Origin: Armatimonadetes bacterium Uphvl-Ar1
GTDB taxonomy: Bacteria > Armatimonadota > Fimbriimonadia > Fimbriimonadales > Fimbriimonadaceae
Assembly: GCA_002162075.1 (NCBI GenBank)
Contig: CP021423.1
Span: 2,728,001 to 2,792,000, forward strand
Length of the DNA: 64,000 nucleotides
Reading direction: 5' to 3'
In this document: piece by piece, positions 8,536-17,491 of the stretch
Numbering within the stretch: position 1 is the stretch's first letter
Layout of the letters: each line of letters begins with the position of its first letter
Position numbers and translations under genes: made by a program
Notes under the pieces: model-generated
Database searches by the model: none
What the model was told of the DNA's origin: nothing
What the model saw: the letters and a program-made list of their open reading frames with translations, nothing else

Positions 8536-9480
8536 ATGCGAAAAGCCTTCACCCTTATCGAACTGCTTGTCGTAATCGCGATTATTGCGATTTTGGCGGC
8601 GATTTTGTTCCCCGTATTTGCCCAGGCGAAAGTCGCGGCAAAGCGAACCCAGTACATTGCTCAATCGAAGCAAGCAGGAACAGCAATCATCATTTACATG
8701 GCGGATTATGATGACTTGTTCCCGCAAGGAACGGTTCCAGATTTGACCCAAGCGGTTCAACCGAGTTTCCGGAATGCGGCGAACTACACTGCTAGCCCCG
8801 CTACTTGGTGCAATGCGGCATCTCTGCCGACTCTCCGCCAAGAATCCGCCTTGGTTTGGGTGAATGCAACTGAACCTTATCGAAAGAACTACGGGATGCT
8901 GAACCCGAGCAACGACAAGCGAAATTTCACGTCCGGCTCATTGGCAGATTGTAATCTTGCATCGGCTCGAGTCGGAACTCCCGCTGGTTCAAACATGAGC
9001 TACAACGGATTCCTTCAGGGAATTAGCCAAGATAGTTTGGCGGCGATCAGTAAGCTTACGATGATCTGGCCTGGTATGGGAACCTACACATATGATGGCT
9101 TTACTGCGGTGAGTCCTCGCCTCAACTGCCCCGTACAAGGAGTTGCTTGCCTTTACAATCCAGCTGGTCGTCCGCAGAATGCGGCATCCGGTTCGGCTTA
9201 CGGTATGGCATTTGAATTAGCCGGGCCGTCTTGGCACGCATTTGGGCAAGGTTCGGTTCATGTGATGGCGGATACGAGCGCACGTTACATTGCTTACGGA
9301 AGCGGAAACAATGCTTCGGGTAACGCACGCTTGATTGCTCAGCAGCCGTGGCAATTCTTGGATGCACAAGGAAAGATTCCGGTTGCTCCGGGTGCGTTTA
9401 TCCGAGGCTGGATCGCTGGACCGACATTCTATCCGGCGGCTTTTGTTCCAAACAACCCGTTTGACGGTACGACGAACTAA
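8536..9480 (+). CDS. Type IV/II pseudopilin-like protein
   Basis: A 314-residue prepilin-type protein. The ATG at 8536 follows the strong ribosome site GAAGAGAGAAA, and gives MRKA then FTLIELLVVIAIIAILAAI, a class III signal cleaved before Phe5, with the required Glu at mature position 5. The next residues, FPVFAQAKVAAKRT, are the form common among Armatimonadota pseudopilins. The globular part is rich in Asn, Ala and Gly and ends with a SWHAFGQGSVHVMADTSARY segment reminiscent of the H-x9-DG box of DUF1559 proteins. It overlaps the small lipoprotein gene by one base (TAATG), so the two are translationally coupled. Whether it is a structural pilin or a secretion pseudopilin is unknown. Confidence 0.85.
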   Translation: MRKAFTLIELLVVIAIIAILAAILFPVFAQAKVAAKRTQYIAQSKQAGTAIIIYMADYDDLFPQGTVPDLTQAVQPSFRNAANYTASPATWCNAASLPTLRQESALVWVNATEPYRKNYGMLNPSNDKRNFTSGSLADCNLASARVGTPAGSNMSYNGFLQGISQDSLAAISKLTMIWPGMGTYTYDGFTAVSPRLNCPVQGVACLYNPAGRPQNAASGSAYGMAFELAGPSWHAFGQGSVHVMADTSARYIAYGSGNNASGNARLIAQQPWQFLDAQGKIPVAPGAFIRGWIAGPTFYPAAFVPNNPFDGTTN

Positions 9481-9731
9481 TGAAGAAAACCCTTGTTATT
9501 GGACTGGCCTTGTTTGCTATTGCACTGATGGGATGTCAGCCCCAAGGCGAGATCGCTCCGGCTCCGCCTGAGCCGGTCAAGTCGACGGCTGCTCCGGTGC
9601 CTGGCGCGGCGGGTCAAGCTCAGCAAAGTACCACTCCGGTTCCGCCGGAAATGCAAAACGAGTCGGCTAACCCCGATTCGGCGAATAGTGGATTGCAGCA
9701 GCTTCCTTCTGGTAACTCAGGCGGATATTAA
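9480..9731 (+). CDS. Small lipoprotein coupled to pseudopilin
   Basis: An 83-residue protein with a classic lipoprotein signal, MKKTLVIGLALFAIALMGC, where Cys19 of the LMGC lipobox would be acylated. The mature part is short and disordered, rich in Pro, Ala, Gln and Ser. It has no recognisable domain. Its ATG shares a base with the pseudopilin stop, and a terminator follows, so the two genes form a complete two-gene operon. A role in anchoring or assembling the pseudopilin is inference. Confidence 0.7.
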   Translation: MKKTLVIGLALFAIALMGCQPQGEIAPAPPEPVKSTAAPVPGAAGQAQQSTTPVPPEMQNESANPDSANSGLQQLPSGNSGGY

Positions 9732-9743
9732 CTAAAAGTCACG

Positions 9744-9777
9744 ATGGGGGCCAGATTACAGACCTGGCCCTCATTTT
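9744..9777. terminator. Rho-independent terminator
   Basis: GGGCCAG (9748-9754) pairs with CTGGCCC (9764-9770), followed by CATTTT. It lies between the lipoprotein gene and the convergent M29 gene and can serve both. Confidence 0.7.
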
Positions 9778-9780
9778 AGT

Positions 9781-10905
9781 TTAAGCCCCTAGCTGATCGG
9801 GATTAAGTCCGGCCAGTTCGGGAAGGATAAATAGGCCGTCTTTGCGGATCAGGACGTCATCGAACCAGACTTCCCCGCCGCCATATTCGGGGCGTTGGAT
9901 GCAGACGATATCCCAGTGGATGGCGGAGGTGTTGCCGTTGCCGCCGGGGCCAGTGTAGGCATTGCCCGGTGTGAGGTGGAATGATCCAGCGATTTTCTCA
10001 TCGAACAAGGTGTCGCGCATCGGATGGAGGACGTGAGGGTTGTAGCCGAGGCTCCATTCTCCGAAGTAGCGACCTCCTTCATCGGTATCGAGGATGTTGT
10101 TGAGTTCTTCGGTCATTGGGCCAGCGGTTGCGTCGATGATTTTCCCATCTTTGACTTCGAAGCGAATGTCCTTGAAATCTTGACCCTGGTAGAGGCTGAC
10201 CGTGTTGTACTGGACGACTCCGTTGACAGATTCTTTGACCGGGCACGAGAAGCATTCACCGTCGGGGATGTTGCGTTTGCCGTGGCAAGAGACTGATCCG
10301 ATACCTTTGATGCTGAAACTGAGATCGGTACCGGGGCCGACAAGGCGGACTCGGTCGGTTTTGTTCATGAGTTCAACGAGGGGTTGGGCCGCGCGCTCCA
10401 TTTTTTTGTAGTCGAGGGTGCAGACCCGGAAGTAAAAATCTTCAAAGGTGCTGGTGGGTTGGCTTGCTTGCTGAGCCATGGAGGGAGTCGGCCAGCGGAG
10501 GGCGGCCCACTTGGTGTGCGGGACGCGCTGTCCAAAAACGACCGGCGTGGCGTATGTTTTTTGCCACATGGTGTTGATGTCGCGAGGAACGTCGCTCATT
10601 TCGCTGGAATTGGCGGATCCTCGGAGAGCGATGTAGGCGGTCATCTGCTTCATTTCGTGGAGTTCAATTTCGGCGATGAGTTCGGCATTTCGTTCGGTCA
10701 TGCCGTGCATGAGTTGTCGCTTGGCAAGGGTGGACTCGAGGCGGAGGGCGACGTCGGCCCCTTTGGATTGGGCGACGCGGACGAGTTCGGCGATGCATTC
10801 TTCAGGGATATCGAAGGCGTGGATGAGAAGATTGTCGTCGGCGGTGAGCTCGGTGCTGTGGGTGCAGAGCATTTCTGCGAGTTCGGTGACGCGGGGGTCA
10901 AGCAT
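9781..10905 (-). CDS. M29 family aminopeptidase
   Basis: A 374-residue aminopeptidase T/AmpS-type (M29) metallopeptidase. Likely metal ligands are Glu217 in IPDGECFSCP, Glu283 in RYFGEWSLGYN, His310 in GSFHLTPGNAY, and His330 and Asp332 in SAIHWDIV. These are the motifs conserved in the family. The N-terminal third (DNLLIHAF, LVRVAQSKGADV) is the smaller dimerisation domain. It has no signal peptide and probably cleaves N-terminal residues from peptides in the cytosol. It is a single gene, convergent with the pseudopilin operon. Confidence 0.88.
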   Translation of the reverse strand: MLDPRVTELAEMLCTHSTELTADDNLLIHAFDIPEECIAELVRVAQSKGADVALRLESTLAKRQLMHGMTERNAELIAEIELHEMKQMTAYIALRGSANSSEMSDVPRDINTMWQKTYATPVVFGQRVPHTKWAALRWPTPSMAQQASQPTSTFEDFYFRVCTLDYKKMERAAQPLVELMNKTDRVRLVGPGTDLSFSIKGIGSVSCHGKRNIPDGECFSCPVKESVNGVVQYNTVSLYQGQDFKDIRFEVKDGKIIDATAGPMTEELNNILDTDEGGRYFGEWSLGYNPHVLHPMRDTLFDEKIAGSFHLTPGNAYTGPGGNGNTSAIHWDIVCIQRPEYGGGEVWFDDVLIRKDGLFILPELAGLNPDQLGA

Positions 10906-11093
10906 GATTTGACTTTACCGGGTCTGGTCTTTGGGCGAACGATGGGGCCTGGTATTCTGTGGGTTCTGCTCCGGTGCGGGCTCGATCCTAGTTGCGATGA
11001 AGTTCTGACCTTCCGCCGAGATCGATTGACCCCGGTTTTGCAGAAATTTGAATCTCCTGTGGGGAGATTGCACAGACAAGGAAATTTAACACA

Positions 11094-12910
11094 TTGAGAA
11101 ATGACAATACACGGAGCCGATCACGGGCTCCTCGCAAGACATCTGATCGTCCTTCGACTCGTTCGAATTCTTCGGCACCTCGATCCCGTGGACCCCGTCA
11201 AATTGATATTGTTGTGAACTCGGCGAACCGGGAAACCAGGATTGCATTGCTGGAAGACGGCAAGCTCATGGAATATCGTGTCGAGCGAGAAGAGCGCGTC
11301 GTTGGATCGATCTTTAAAGGAATTGTTCAGAACGTTTTGCCGGGAATGGATGCCGCGTTTGTGGATATTGGTTTGGAGCGAAATGCGTTCTTGTATGTCG
11401 GTGACATTGTTCCGGAAGAAGGGGACGACACGAGTCCGGCAAGTGTAAAACGCAGTGAATTGCGCCGGCGCAAGATCAAGGAACTGATCAAGCCGGGTCA
11501 GGAACTGATGGTTCAGGTCACGAAAGGACCTCGCGGGACGAAGGGCGCGCGGGTCACGACTCGGATCAGTTTGCCGGGGCGCTACGTTGTTTTGGTTCCA
11601 GAGGGTGGTCACCTCGGCGTGAGTCGCAAGGTTGAAGATCGTCGCGAGCGAGATCGTTTGCGCCGGATCGGGGAAAAGGTTCTGCCGGAGACGTTTGGTT
11701 TGATCATGCGCACGGAGTGTGAAGGGCGAACCGAGGCGGAGTTGAGGGCGGACATCCAATTTTTGCAGCAGTTGTGGAGCCAAGTCTTAGAGGCCGCAAA
11801 GAAGCTAAGGGCTCCGTGCGTGGTTCACCGGGATCAAACATTGCTTTACCGAACGATTCGGGATGTTTTTGGGGATGAAATTGATCGGTTGGTGATTGAT
11901 GATCCCGATGAGTACGAGAAAGTTTCATTGGTCGCGAGCATGGTTGCCCCAAACCTCAAGGACAAAATTGTTCTTTATGACAAGGACGAGCCCGTTTTTG
12001 ACCATTACAACATTGAAAAAGACTTAGATGACTTGATGGAGCATCATGTGCGGTTGCGGTCAGGTGGATATTTGGTCATTGACCAGATGGAGGCTTTGAC
12101 GGCAATTGACATCAACACCGGAAAGCAAGTTGGGACAAAGAGTCTGAACGATACGATTCTGAAGACGAACATGGAGGCAGCGGACGAAGTCTGCCGTCAA
12201 CTCAGGCTGCGCGATATGGGGGAATTATTGTGATTGACTTTATTGATATGGAAGACGAGAACGACAAGAAGAAGCTGATGGATCACTTCCAGAAGGGTCT
12301 TGATCGTGATCGGGCACGGACTCGGATTGGGAAGATTTCCAGTTTGGGTCTGATTGAGATTACGCGCAAACGAACCGGCGAGAGTGTGACGGAATTGATC
12401 ACGACGGTTTGTCCGACCTGTGAGGGCCGGGCGCGGATTCCAAGCGTGGATACGATTTCGCTTTGGATTGAGCGTGAGATGCGGCGTCGGGTTGCGGAAC
12501 CGGGCAATGCGTTTTATGTTCAGTGTCACCCGGCGGTCGTTGAGAATTTGATTGGTGCAGACGGTGAGGCGATTGAAGAGCTTGAGCATGAGCTGCATCG
12601 GGGCCTTTACTTGCGAGCCAACTTTGACTACGAAATTGATGAATTTGAAGTGACGGGCGGCTCGATTGATGAGTTTGACGAGGCTCTCATGGGCTTCCGG
12701 CGCACTCAGGTTTTGGAGTGCAACGTCCGGTCTTCTCATGCAGATCGATCTGGCAAGGCCATTGGTTGGACGGATAAGGGCTTTTATGTTGAGCTTTTGG
12801 ACGGTCACGATCTGGTTGGTTCGCGGGTGAAGGTTGTTTTGCAGGATATTCGTCGGGCCTTTGCGGTGGCGGATGTGGTGATTCCGGGCAAGGGAGCTTT
12901 GCGGGGCTAG
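11094..12910 (+). CDS. rng: Ribonuclease E/G (frameshifted)
   Basis: An RNase E/G family endoribonuclease that starts mRNA decay and processes rRNA. A TTG at 11094, preceded by AAGGA, opens a basic Arg/Ser-rich N-terminus of about 35 residues. The S1 domain follows (GSIFKGIVQNVLPGMDAAFV). The catalytic region has AIDINTGK with the magnesium-binding Asp, and VCPTCEGRARI supplies the zinc-link cysteines. The frame ends at TGA 12231-12233 after DMGELL. Adding one G to the run 12218-12222 gives DMGGIIVIDFIDMED, the family consensus. The corrected protein has 605 residues. Such a gene is rarely dispensable, so a base-calling deletion is much more likely than a true mutation. Confidence 0.88.
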
Positions 12911-12925
12911 AGTTTTGGGCCGGCA

Positions 12926-13580
12926 CTAAGCCGAGTTCGTGGTGTCGTCGAATCCGGGCTGGCGCGCCACGAGGGCAAGGATCAACGCCCACCCGATTCC
13001 GAGGGCCAGGGCGTTGGTGCCCCACAACCCGTACCCCCAGCATCCGATTGCGGCTCCGAAGATGAGCCCAACCCACAGTCCTAAGTATTTGAGCCACTCC
13101 CATCGGGGGTTCCGGTGAAAAGTCCGGCAATGATTTGACCCATTTTCACTAAGACCCCAGTCATATAGGTTAATCCGATGGACGGTTCACCATCGCGGTG
13201 GAAGACGGCGTTTTCGGCACCCATTGCCATCACGATGAAAACGAGTCCCATGTGGGGGACACGAAACACCCACGCGAACGCTCCAACGGCAAGGAATAGG
13301 GCAACAAGGAAGAGAACTCGTGAGCGTTGGCGGCGGCGGCTCAGGGATGCGATGACGGTGCCAATTGCGACTCCCGTAACGAAACAGAGGATGACCCCTA
13401 ATCCAAGTCCGACAACTTTCAGATCCTGTTCGCCGATGCCAACCCCACGCGCGTTGAGTTTCCGGTCATGAATGAGACGAAAAAACCACCGGTGACGAGG
13501 AATCCGATTGCATCCACAAATCCGGCGAGGAGAGACAGAGAGATCGCCAATCCAGTTGAGCGGCGATCGAGGTCTGTCAT
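12926..13580 (-). CDS. DUF1275 (YoaK-like) membrane protein, two frameshifts
   Basis: No single frame covers this gene. Translating by parts gives MTDLDRRSTGLAISLSLLAG then GFVDAIGFL and FFVSFMTGNSTR. A second frame holds FRVPHMGLVFIVMAMGAENAV and GLTYMTGVLVKMGQIIAGL. A third ends in RWEWLKYLGLWVGLIFGA. These are the membrane segments and the MTGN and TYMTG signatures of DUF1275 proteins. One base added to each of two runs (plus-strand C 13443-13446 and G 13105-13109) restores one frame of 218 residues with about six helices. The function of the family is not established; transport has been suggested. Confidence 0.7.
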
Positions 13581-13713
13581 TTGATCTGAGGCTACCAGTC
13601 TTCGGAGAGTTTTTGCGATTGAGACTTTTTTGACGTGAGACTAGGTGGATAGTTAAGGGAGACAGCTTGACTCCGACCTGCGCCTATGGCGTCGAAGACA
13701 TCTACTGGCACTA

Positions 13714-14454
13714 CTAACTAAAAGTTGGTTTGCCCTGCTTCAAAGTGATCTTGCCGAGATTTTTTTTGGGAATTAGTTGAAACAGGATTGAATGTGCTTT
13801 CCCCCACCTTTGTTTGGCGATAAGCATTGATTCGAAAGAGATGCGTATTGAATTACCTCGATGCAATTTAATGTAGTATATTTGATTAGTCTTTACTTTT
13901 CGAAGTGCGTCACAAAATGGAATGTACAAATCTCCCATGGGTAATAGCTCGCCAAATCGAACTGAGAGAGCACTTGCAAATACTTCGCTTGTATCGAACA
14001 CCCCGTCAAACACTTCTCCGAAGGTATTGTCATGAAAAAAAAGAACTTGTTGCAAAGAATGTACTTCTATCCACTCGCGGGGAATCCAGAAAACACATCC
14101 AAATTCTTCGTATTCCTTTACGATCTCTAATGAATTCAGATTGATCGTCTCGTTATCAATCGAATAAAGTATCATTTCGTCACTTTCTCCTAAGAAAACT
14201 GGCAAGCCCAGATTAATGTTACGTTTCTTGAGCTCCGGCAAAAATTGCTCAATTCCCAAAGATGCAAACCAATAAGAATCATCTTCCAGAGAAAACTCTA
14301 CTTCTTCACCGGTATTTTGATATGTCAAAAATTCTGGAATAGTTCGCGGATCATATGCACTTTCAAGTGTCACCAGTCGCCCTTCGCCGTGAAAAGCTAC
14401 ATTAACTTTCCAACAAAAATCAATTTCCACCAACCCCCTAGCCGGTCTGGCCAC
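13714..14454 (-). CDS. AT-rich unknown domain continuous with TsaE
   Basis: The first part of this frame (about 14350-14435) encodes LVEIDFCWKVNVAFHGEGRL and VTLESA, which is the missing C-terminus of TsaE from the gene before it. The frame then continues without a stop for 213 residues of unknown type. That part is rich in Phe, Glu, Ile and Leu, with segments such as EDDSYWFASLGIEQFLPEL and FGCVFWIPREWIEV. It has no signal peptide or membrane helix. Base composition is visibly more AT-rich than the neighbours, which suggests acquired DNA. If it is a separate gene it lacks a good ATG; a TTG in EFLTYQ is possible. I do not recognise it. Confidence 0.5.
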   Translation of the reverse strand: MARPARGLVEIDFCWKVNVAFHGEGRLVTLESAYDPRTIPEFLTYQNTGEEVEFSLEDDSYWFASLGIEQFLPELKKRNINLGLPVFLGESDEMILYSIDNETINLNSLEIVKEYEEFGCVFWIPREWIEVHSLQQVLFFHDNTFGEVFDGVFDTSEVFASALSVRFGELLPMGDLYIPFCDALRKVKTNQIYYIKLHRGNSIRISFESMLIAKQRWGKAHSILFQLIPKKNLGKITLKQGKPTFS

Positions 14455-14759
14455 TCGATCAGAACCAAGTGGTCGTCAAAATACTCTTCTAGCCCAATTC
14501 CCGCCGCCGAAGCCACCCGGTACAAGTCGGCATGAACGACTGGCACTCGCGTTGGATAGACCTGCATCAGATTAAACGTCGGGGACCGCACCGCCCCCTC
14601 CCAACCTAAACCTTCCATCACTCCCCGAACTAAGGTTGTTTTCCCTGCCCCCAAGTCTCCGTAAAGCAAAACAATATCCCCCGCCTTCAAAAGTTCTGCG
14701 AGGTCCCGCCCCAAAGCAACCATCTCCAGTTCACTTGCGATATAGCGATCCACAACCAT
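14397..14759 (-). CDS. tsaE: tRNA threonylcarbamoyladenosine ATPase TsaE (3' end frameshifted)
   Basis: TsaE is the small ATPase that supports the TsaB-TsaD complex in making the t6A modification of tRNA position 37. Walker A is GDLGAGKTTLVRG, residues 34-46. SPTFNLMQVY and the metal-site HADLYR follow, then LIEWPDRLGG. After residue 109 this frame runs into an atypical WWKLIFVGKLM end. Adding one G (plus-strand C run 14434-14438) moves into the frame with the normal TsaE ending. TsaE proper would then be about 135 residues and continue into the unknown domain. The gene is almost always essential, so a deletion artefact is likely. Confidence 0.85.
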   Translation of the reverse strand: MVVDRYIASELEMVALGRDLAELLKAGDIVLLYGDLGAGKTTLVRGVMEGLGWEGAVRSPTFNLMQVYPTRVPVVHADLYRVASAAGIGLEEYFDDHLVLIEWPDRLGGWWKLIFVGKLM

Positions 14760-14786
14760 CTGGTTAAATTCTAGCTCAAAACAAAC

Positions 14787-14824
14787 AAAAGACGGCCCGG
14801 GTGGAGTATCCCGGGCGGTCTTTT
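14787..14824 (-). terminator. Terminator of the flagellin gene
   Basis: GACGGCCCGGG (14791-14801) and CCCGGGCGGTC (14810-14820) form an 11-bp stem with one mismatch and an 8-base loop. T runs flank it on both strands, so it could act in both directions, but it lies just downstream of the minus-strand flagellin gene. Confidence 0.75.
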
Positions 14825-14873
14825 CACGTTATAAGGTGGTTGAAATTTCACCGCATTATGAGCCTGTGTCTCA

Positions 14874-16328
14874 TTAACCTCGGAGCAGACTCAAGACTCC
14901 CTGTGGAGCTTGGTTTGCCTGAGCGAGAACGCTGAGGCCGCTTTGTTGGAGAATCTGCAACTTGGTGTAGTTGGTCATTTCATCGGCGATATCGACGTCT
15001 CGGATTGCCGATTCGGTGGCTTGGAGGTTCTCCTTGGCAATTCCGAGGGACCGGACATTGCTCTCCAAGACGTTTCGCATGAAGGAACCAATTTCTCCTC
15101 GTTTGCGGCTGAGTTCGCTGATCGCGTTCTCGATTTTGCCCATCGCTGCGTTCACACCATTCGGGGTGGTGAGGTCAAGGTTGTCAATGTCGAGAGCCGA
15201 ACTGAGGAAGCTACCGATGCTGAGCGTAGTTCGTTGACCAGCATTGCCACCGGTTTGGAACTGCGCCGAACCGACTTGGACATAGCCTGCATCGTTCAGG
15301 GTTGCGACGGCAGCGCCCGGTTGGAGAGTGATGACGTTTCCGTCAGCATCGCTCAGGGTGAGACCGTCTCGGCCCATCAAGCCTCCGGTGAAGGTGACGG
15401 TTTCGGTTCCGATGGTGACATCAGCGACGGCGTTGACGCCAGCTGTACCGCCGACGGCGTTCTTCGTATCGATGAGGCCAGCTGCGGTCAAGAGGACTCC
15501 ACTGTCGGAGACGACGAAGTCTCCTTTAGATCCGTAAGTCGTTGAAGTCAGTTTGATCGATCCGTTTCCAGCACCAAAGACGGCTTCGGCGGTTATGCCT
15601 GTTTGGGCGCTTCGCTCGTTGATTCGGGCAACAACATCACCCCAAGTATCCGTTGCAGACACCGAGAATGTTGTTCCGTTGATTGCGAACTGGCCAGCAT
15701 CGGTACCAACTGCCGCTCCGAGGTATGCGTTCAAACTTGCTGCGGCGATGGTGTTTGTACCCGTTGCGGTTGCTTTGGTTGATGCAGCGGTGATGTCAAT
15801 GTCAATTGGGCCGTTCGTTGTTACGGATTGGCCATTAAAAACACCACTGAGGCTGATGTTTCGGACATTGGCGAGGTTGACGACGCTGGCGTTGACTCCG
15901 CTGGAGCCGTCGAGCAGCCGCTTTTTGCCAAATGCGGTATCAGTCGCGATTCGGTTAACGGATTGCACCATCAGGTTCCACTGATTTTGGTTGGCTTGAA
16001 TCTGGTTAGCATCGAGCAGGGCGGTGTTACCGCTTTGTACGGCGAGTTCACGACCTTCTCGGAGAAGTCGAGCAATTTCGTCCAATGCGCCTTCGGCGGT
16101 CTTGGCGTAGTTCATTGCGTCTTGGTTGTTGCGGATGGCTTGCGACACACCGCTGATTTGCGCTCGGAAGTTCTCACTGACAATCAATCCGGCAGGATCG
16201 TCAGCTGCGCTGTTGATGCGCATACCGGTGGACAACCGGTTGATACTCTTGTTGAACATGGTGCTGTTCATGTTCAGGTTGCGAAGGGCGCCCATGGCGC
16301 TGATGTTTGAGTTGATGCGAAAAGACAT
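14874..16328 (-). CDS. Flagellin
   Basis: A 484-residue flagellin, the filament subunit exported through the flagellar type III system. The ATG at 16328 follows GGAGGAAAACAG and gives MSFRINSNISAMGALRNLN; an upstream in-frame start would add eight unlikely residues. The N-terminal helix region (STGMRINSAADDPAGLIVSE) and the C-terminal one (EMTNYTKLQILQQSGLSVLA) pack the filament core. Residues about 170-390 are the variable exposed domain, rich in Thr, Ala and Val, with a hook-IN-like stretch around GRDGLTLSDADGNVITL. It stands alone; its chaperone FliS is about 18 kb away. Confidence 0.93.
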   Translation of the reverse strand: MSFRINSNISAMGALRNLNMNSTMFNKSINRLSTGMRINSAADDPAGLIVSENFRAQISGVSQAIRNNQDAMNYAKTAEGALDEIARLLREGRELAVQSGNTALLDANQIQANQNQWNLMVQSVNRIATDTAFGKKRLLDGSSGVNASVVNLANVRNISLSGVFNGQSVTTNGPIDIDITAASTKATATGTNTIAAASLNAYLGAAVGTDAGQFAINGTTFSVSATDTWGDVVARINERSAQTGITAEAVFGAGNGSIKLTSTTYGSKGDFVVSDSGVLLTAAGLIDTKNAVGGTAGVNAVADVTIGTETVTFTGGLMGRDGLTLSDADGNVITLQPGAAVATLNDAGYVQVGSAQFQTGGNAGQRTTLSIGSFLSSALDIDNLDLTTPNGVNAAMGKIENAISELSRKRGEIGSFMRNVLESNVRSLGIAKENLQATESAIRDVDIADEMTNYTKLQILQQSGLSVLAQANQAPQGVLSLLRG

Positions 16329-16442
16329 TCTGTTTTCCTCCGTGAATCCCACTTATCTGGTCGCCACTCCATAGGCTTCCGTTTTTGTGATCTGTGGGGA
16401 TCAACACCAGTCTTGTTCCCTGTTACAATTGCCTGGACACCT

Positions 16443-16472
16443 AGTATAATTACCAGTATTCAGTATTTCTAA
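16443..16472 (-). promoter_or_regulatory. Possible flagellin promoter
   Basis: Read on the minus strand, TTAGAA and TATACT with an 18-base spacer lie about 115 bases before the flagellin start. They resemble a sigma-70 -35/-10 pair, the -10 better than the -35. No sigma-28-like pair stood out. This is a visual match only. Confidence 0.3.
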
Positions 16473-16496
16473 CAGTTTTTTTCATTCCCCGCATTT

Positions 16497-17369
16497 TCAC
16501 CGGGGAATCCCGAGTTTTGATGCGGAAATGCCAACCCGCTCCTCAATCAATCCCGCCAGTTCGGCTCCATCCGCTTCTTCTAGCGGTAATCGAATATCTT
16601 TTGAGTTTATGATTTCCCACTCCGCCAAAACCGCTTTATTCATCGCTGGTTGGGGGCCCTTGCGAATTGCCTCCACTACGGGCAGGACGGTTTGAAATAC
16701 CGACTCATTCTTTTCTGCGACGACGCGGCTCAGCCAACCTGGTATCAAATTAGCCGCCCCGCTAATTGATCCACTCCACCCGGCGGCGAGTGCGTCCCAG
16801 AGTAGGGTTTCATCTCCGACCAGCAAACTTTTTCCTGGGGCCGACCTGCGGAACATCTCCAAATTGCTACGCTCGCCGCTACTATCCTTGAACCCAACAA
16901 CGTTCTGCATTTTGGCAAGTTCTGTGACTACTGCTTCTGTAAATGTAAAGCCAGTGAACTTGGGAAAGTTGTACGCAATTACGGGAACCGGGCTCGATTC
17001 AGCTACAGCCCGAAACCAACCGATCACGCCCGATTCGCTGGCATTTCTAAAGTATCCGGGGGCCATGACTAGCACTCCCGCCGCACCTGACTTCCCGGCT
17101 TGCGAGCACAACCATGTTGCTTCAGTTAAGCTGGGAGTTGCGATGCCCAAAATCACGGGTAAGTCCCCCAGCCGAACCGCTGATCGAACTAAATCTCGCT
17201 TTTCGACAGCACTCAAACTTGGCCCCTCACCGTTTGTTCCGGCTACGACAACGCCCGAACAGCCGTTCGCTAGAAAATAGGCAAGCAGCTTGGCTAAGCC
17301 GACTTCATCGACCTGGCCATCTGGATCAAAGGGGGTCACACATGCCGGCATCACACCTCGAAAAGTCAC
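16497..17369 (-). CDS. Dihydrodipicolinate synthase family aldolase
   Basis: A DapA/N-acetylneuraminate-lyase family TIM barrel that forms a Schiff base between a lysine and a keto acid. GTNGEGPSLS is the pyruvate-binding loop, VIAYNFPKFTG carries the family tyrosine, and VGFKDSSGE carries the Schiff-base lysine. The first 20 residues of the longest frame are not family-like, so I choose the GTG at 17369 (protein VTFRGVMPACVTPF); the ATG at 17351 is also possible. Length is about 290 residues. It is a single gene and lacks lysine-pathway neighbours, so it may be true DapA or another keto-acid aldolase. Confidence 0.8.
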   Translation of the reverse strand: MTFRGVMPACVTPFDPDGQVDEVGLAKLLAYFLANGCSGVVVAGTNGEGPSLSAVEKRDLVRSAVRLGDLPVILGIATPSLTEATWLCSQAGKSGAAGVLVMAPGYFRNASESGVIGWFRAVAESSPVPVIAYNFPKFTGFTFTEAVVTELAKMQNVVGFKDSSGERSNLEMFRRSAPGKSLLVGDETLLWDALAAGWSGSISGAANLIPGWLSRVVAEKNESVFQTVLPVVEAIRKGPQPAMNKAVLAEWEIINSKDIRLPLEEADGAELAGLIEERVGISASKLGIPR

Positions 17370-17491
17370 CTCCGCAGTGTAGCTAAAAACCAGGAACGAA
17401 ACAAAAATCTGATACAATAGCGTCCGCACATGAGCGACGATCCCGTTCCCTTATGCCATTCATATCGAACTAGGCTCATGGCTTACCGGCC

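Noticed and set aside
12231-12233. In-frame TGA in RNase E/G as a possible selenocysteine
   Set aside because: The sequence after TGA is out of family frame. Adding one G before it restores the consensus, so this is a frame break and not recoding.
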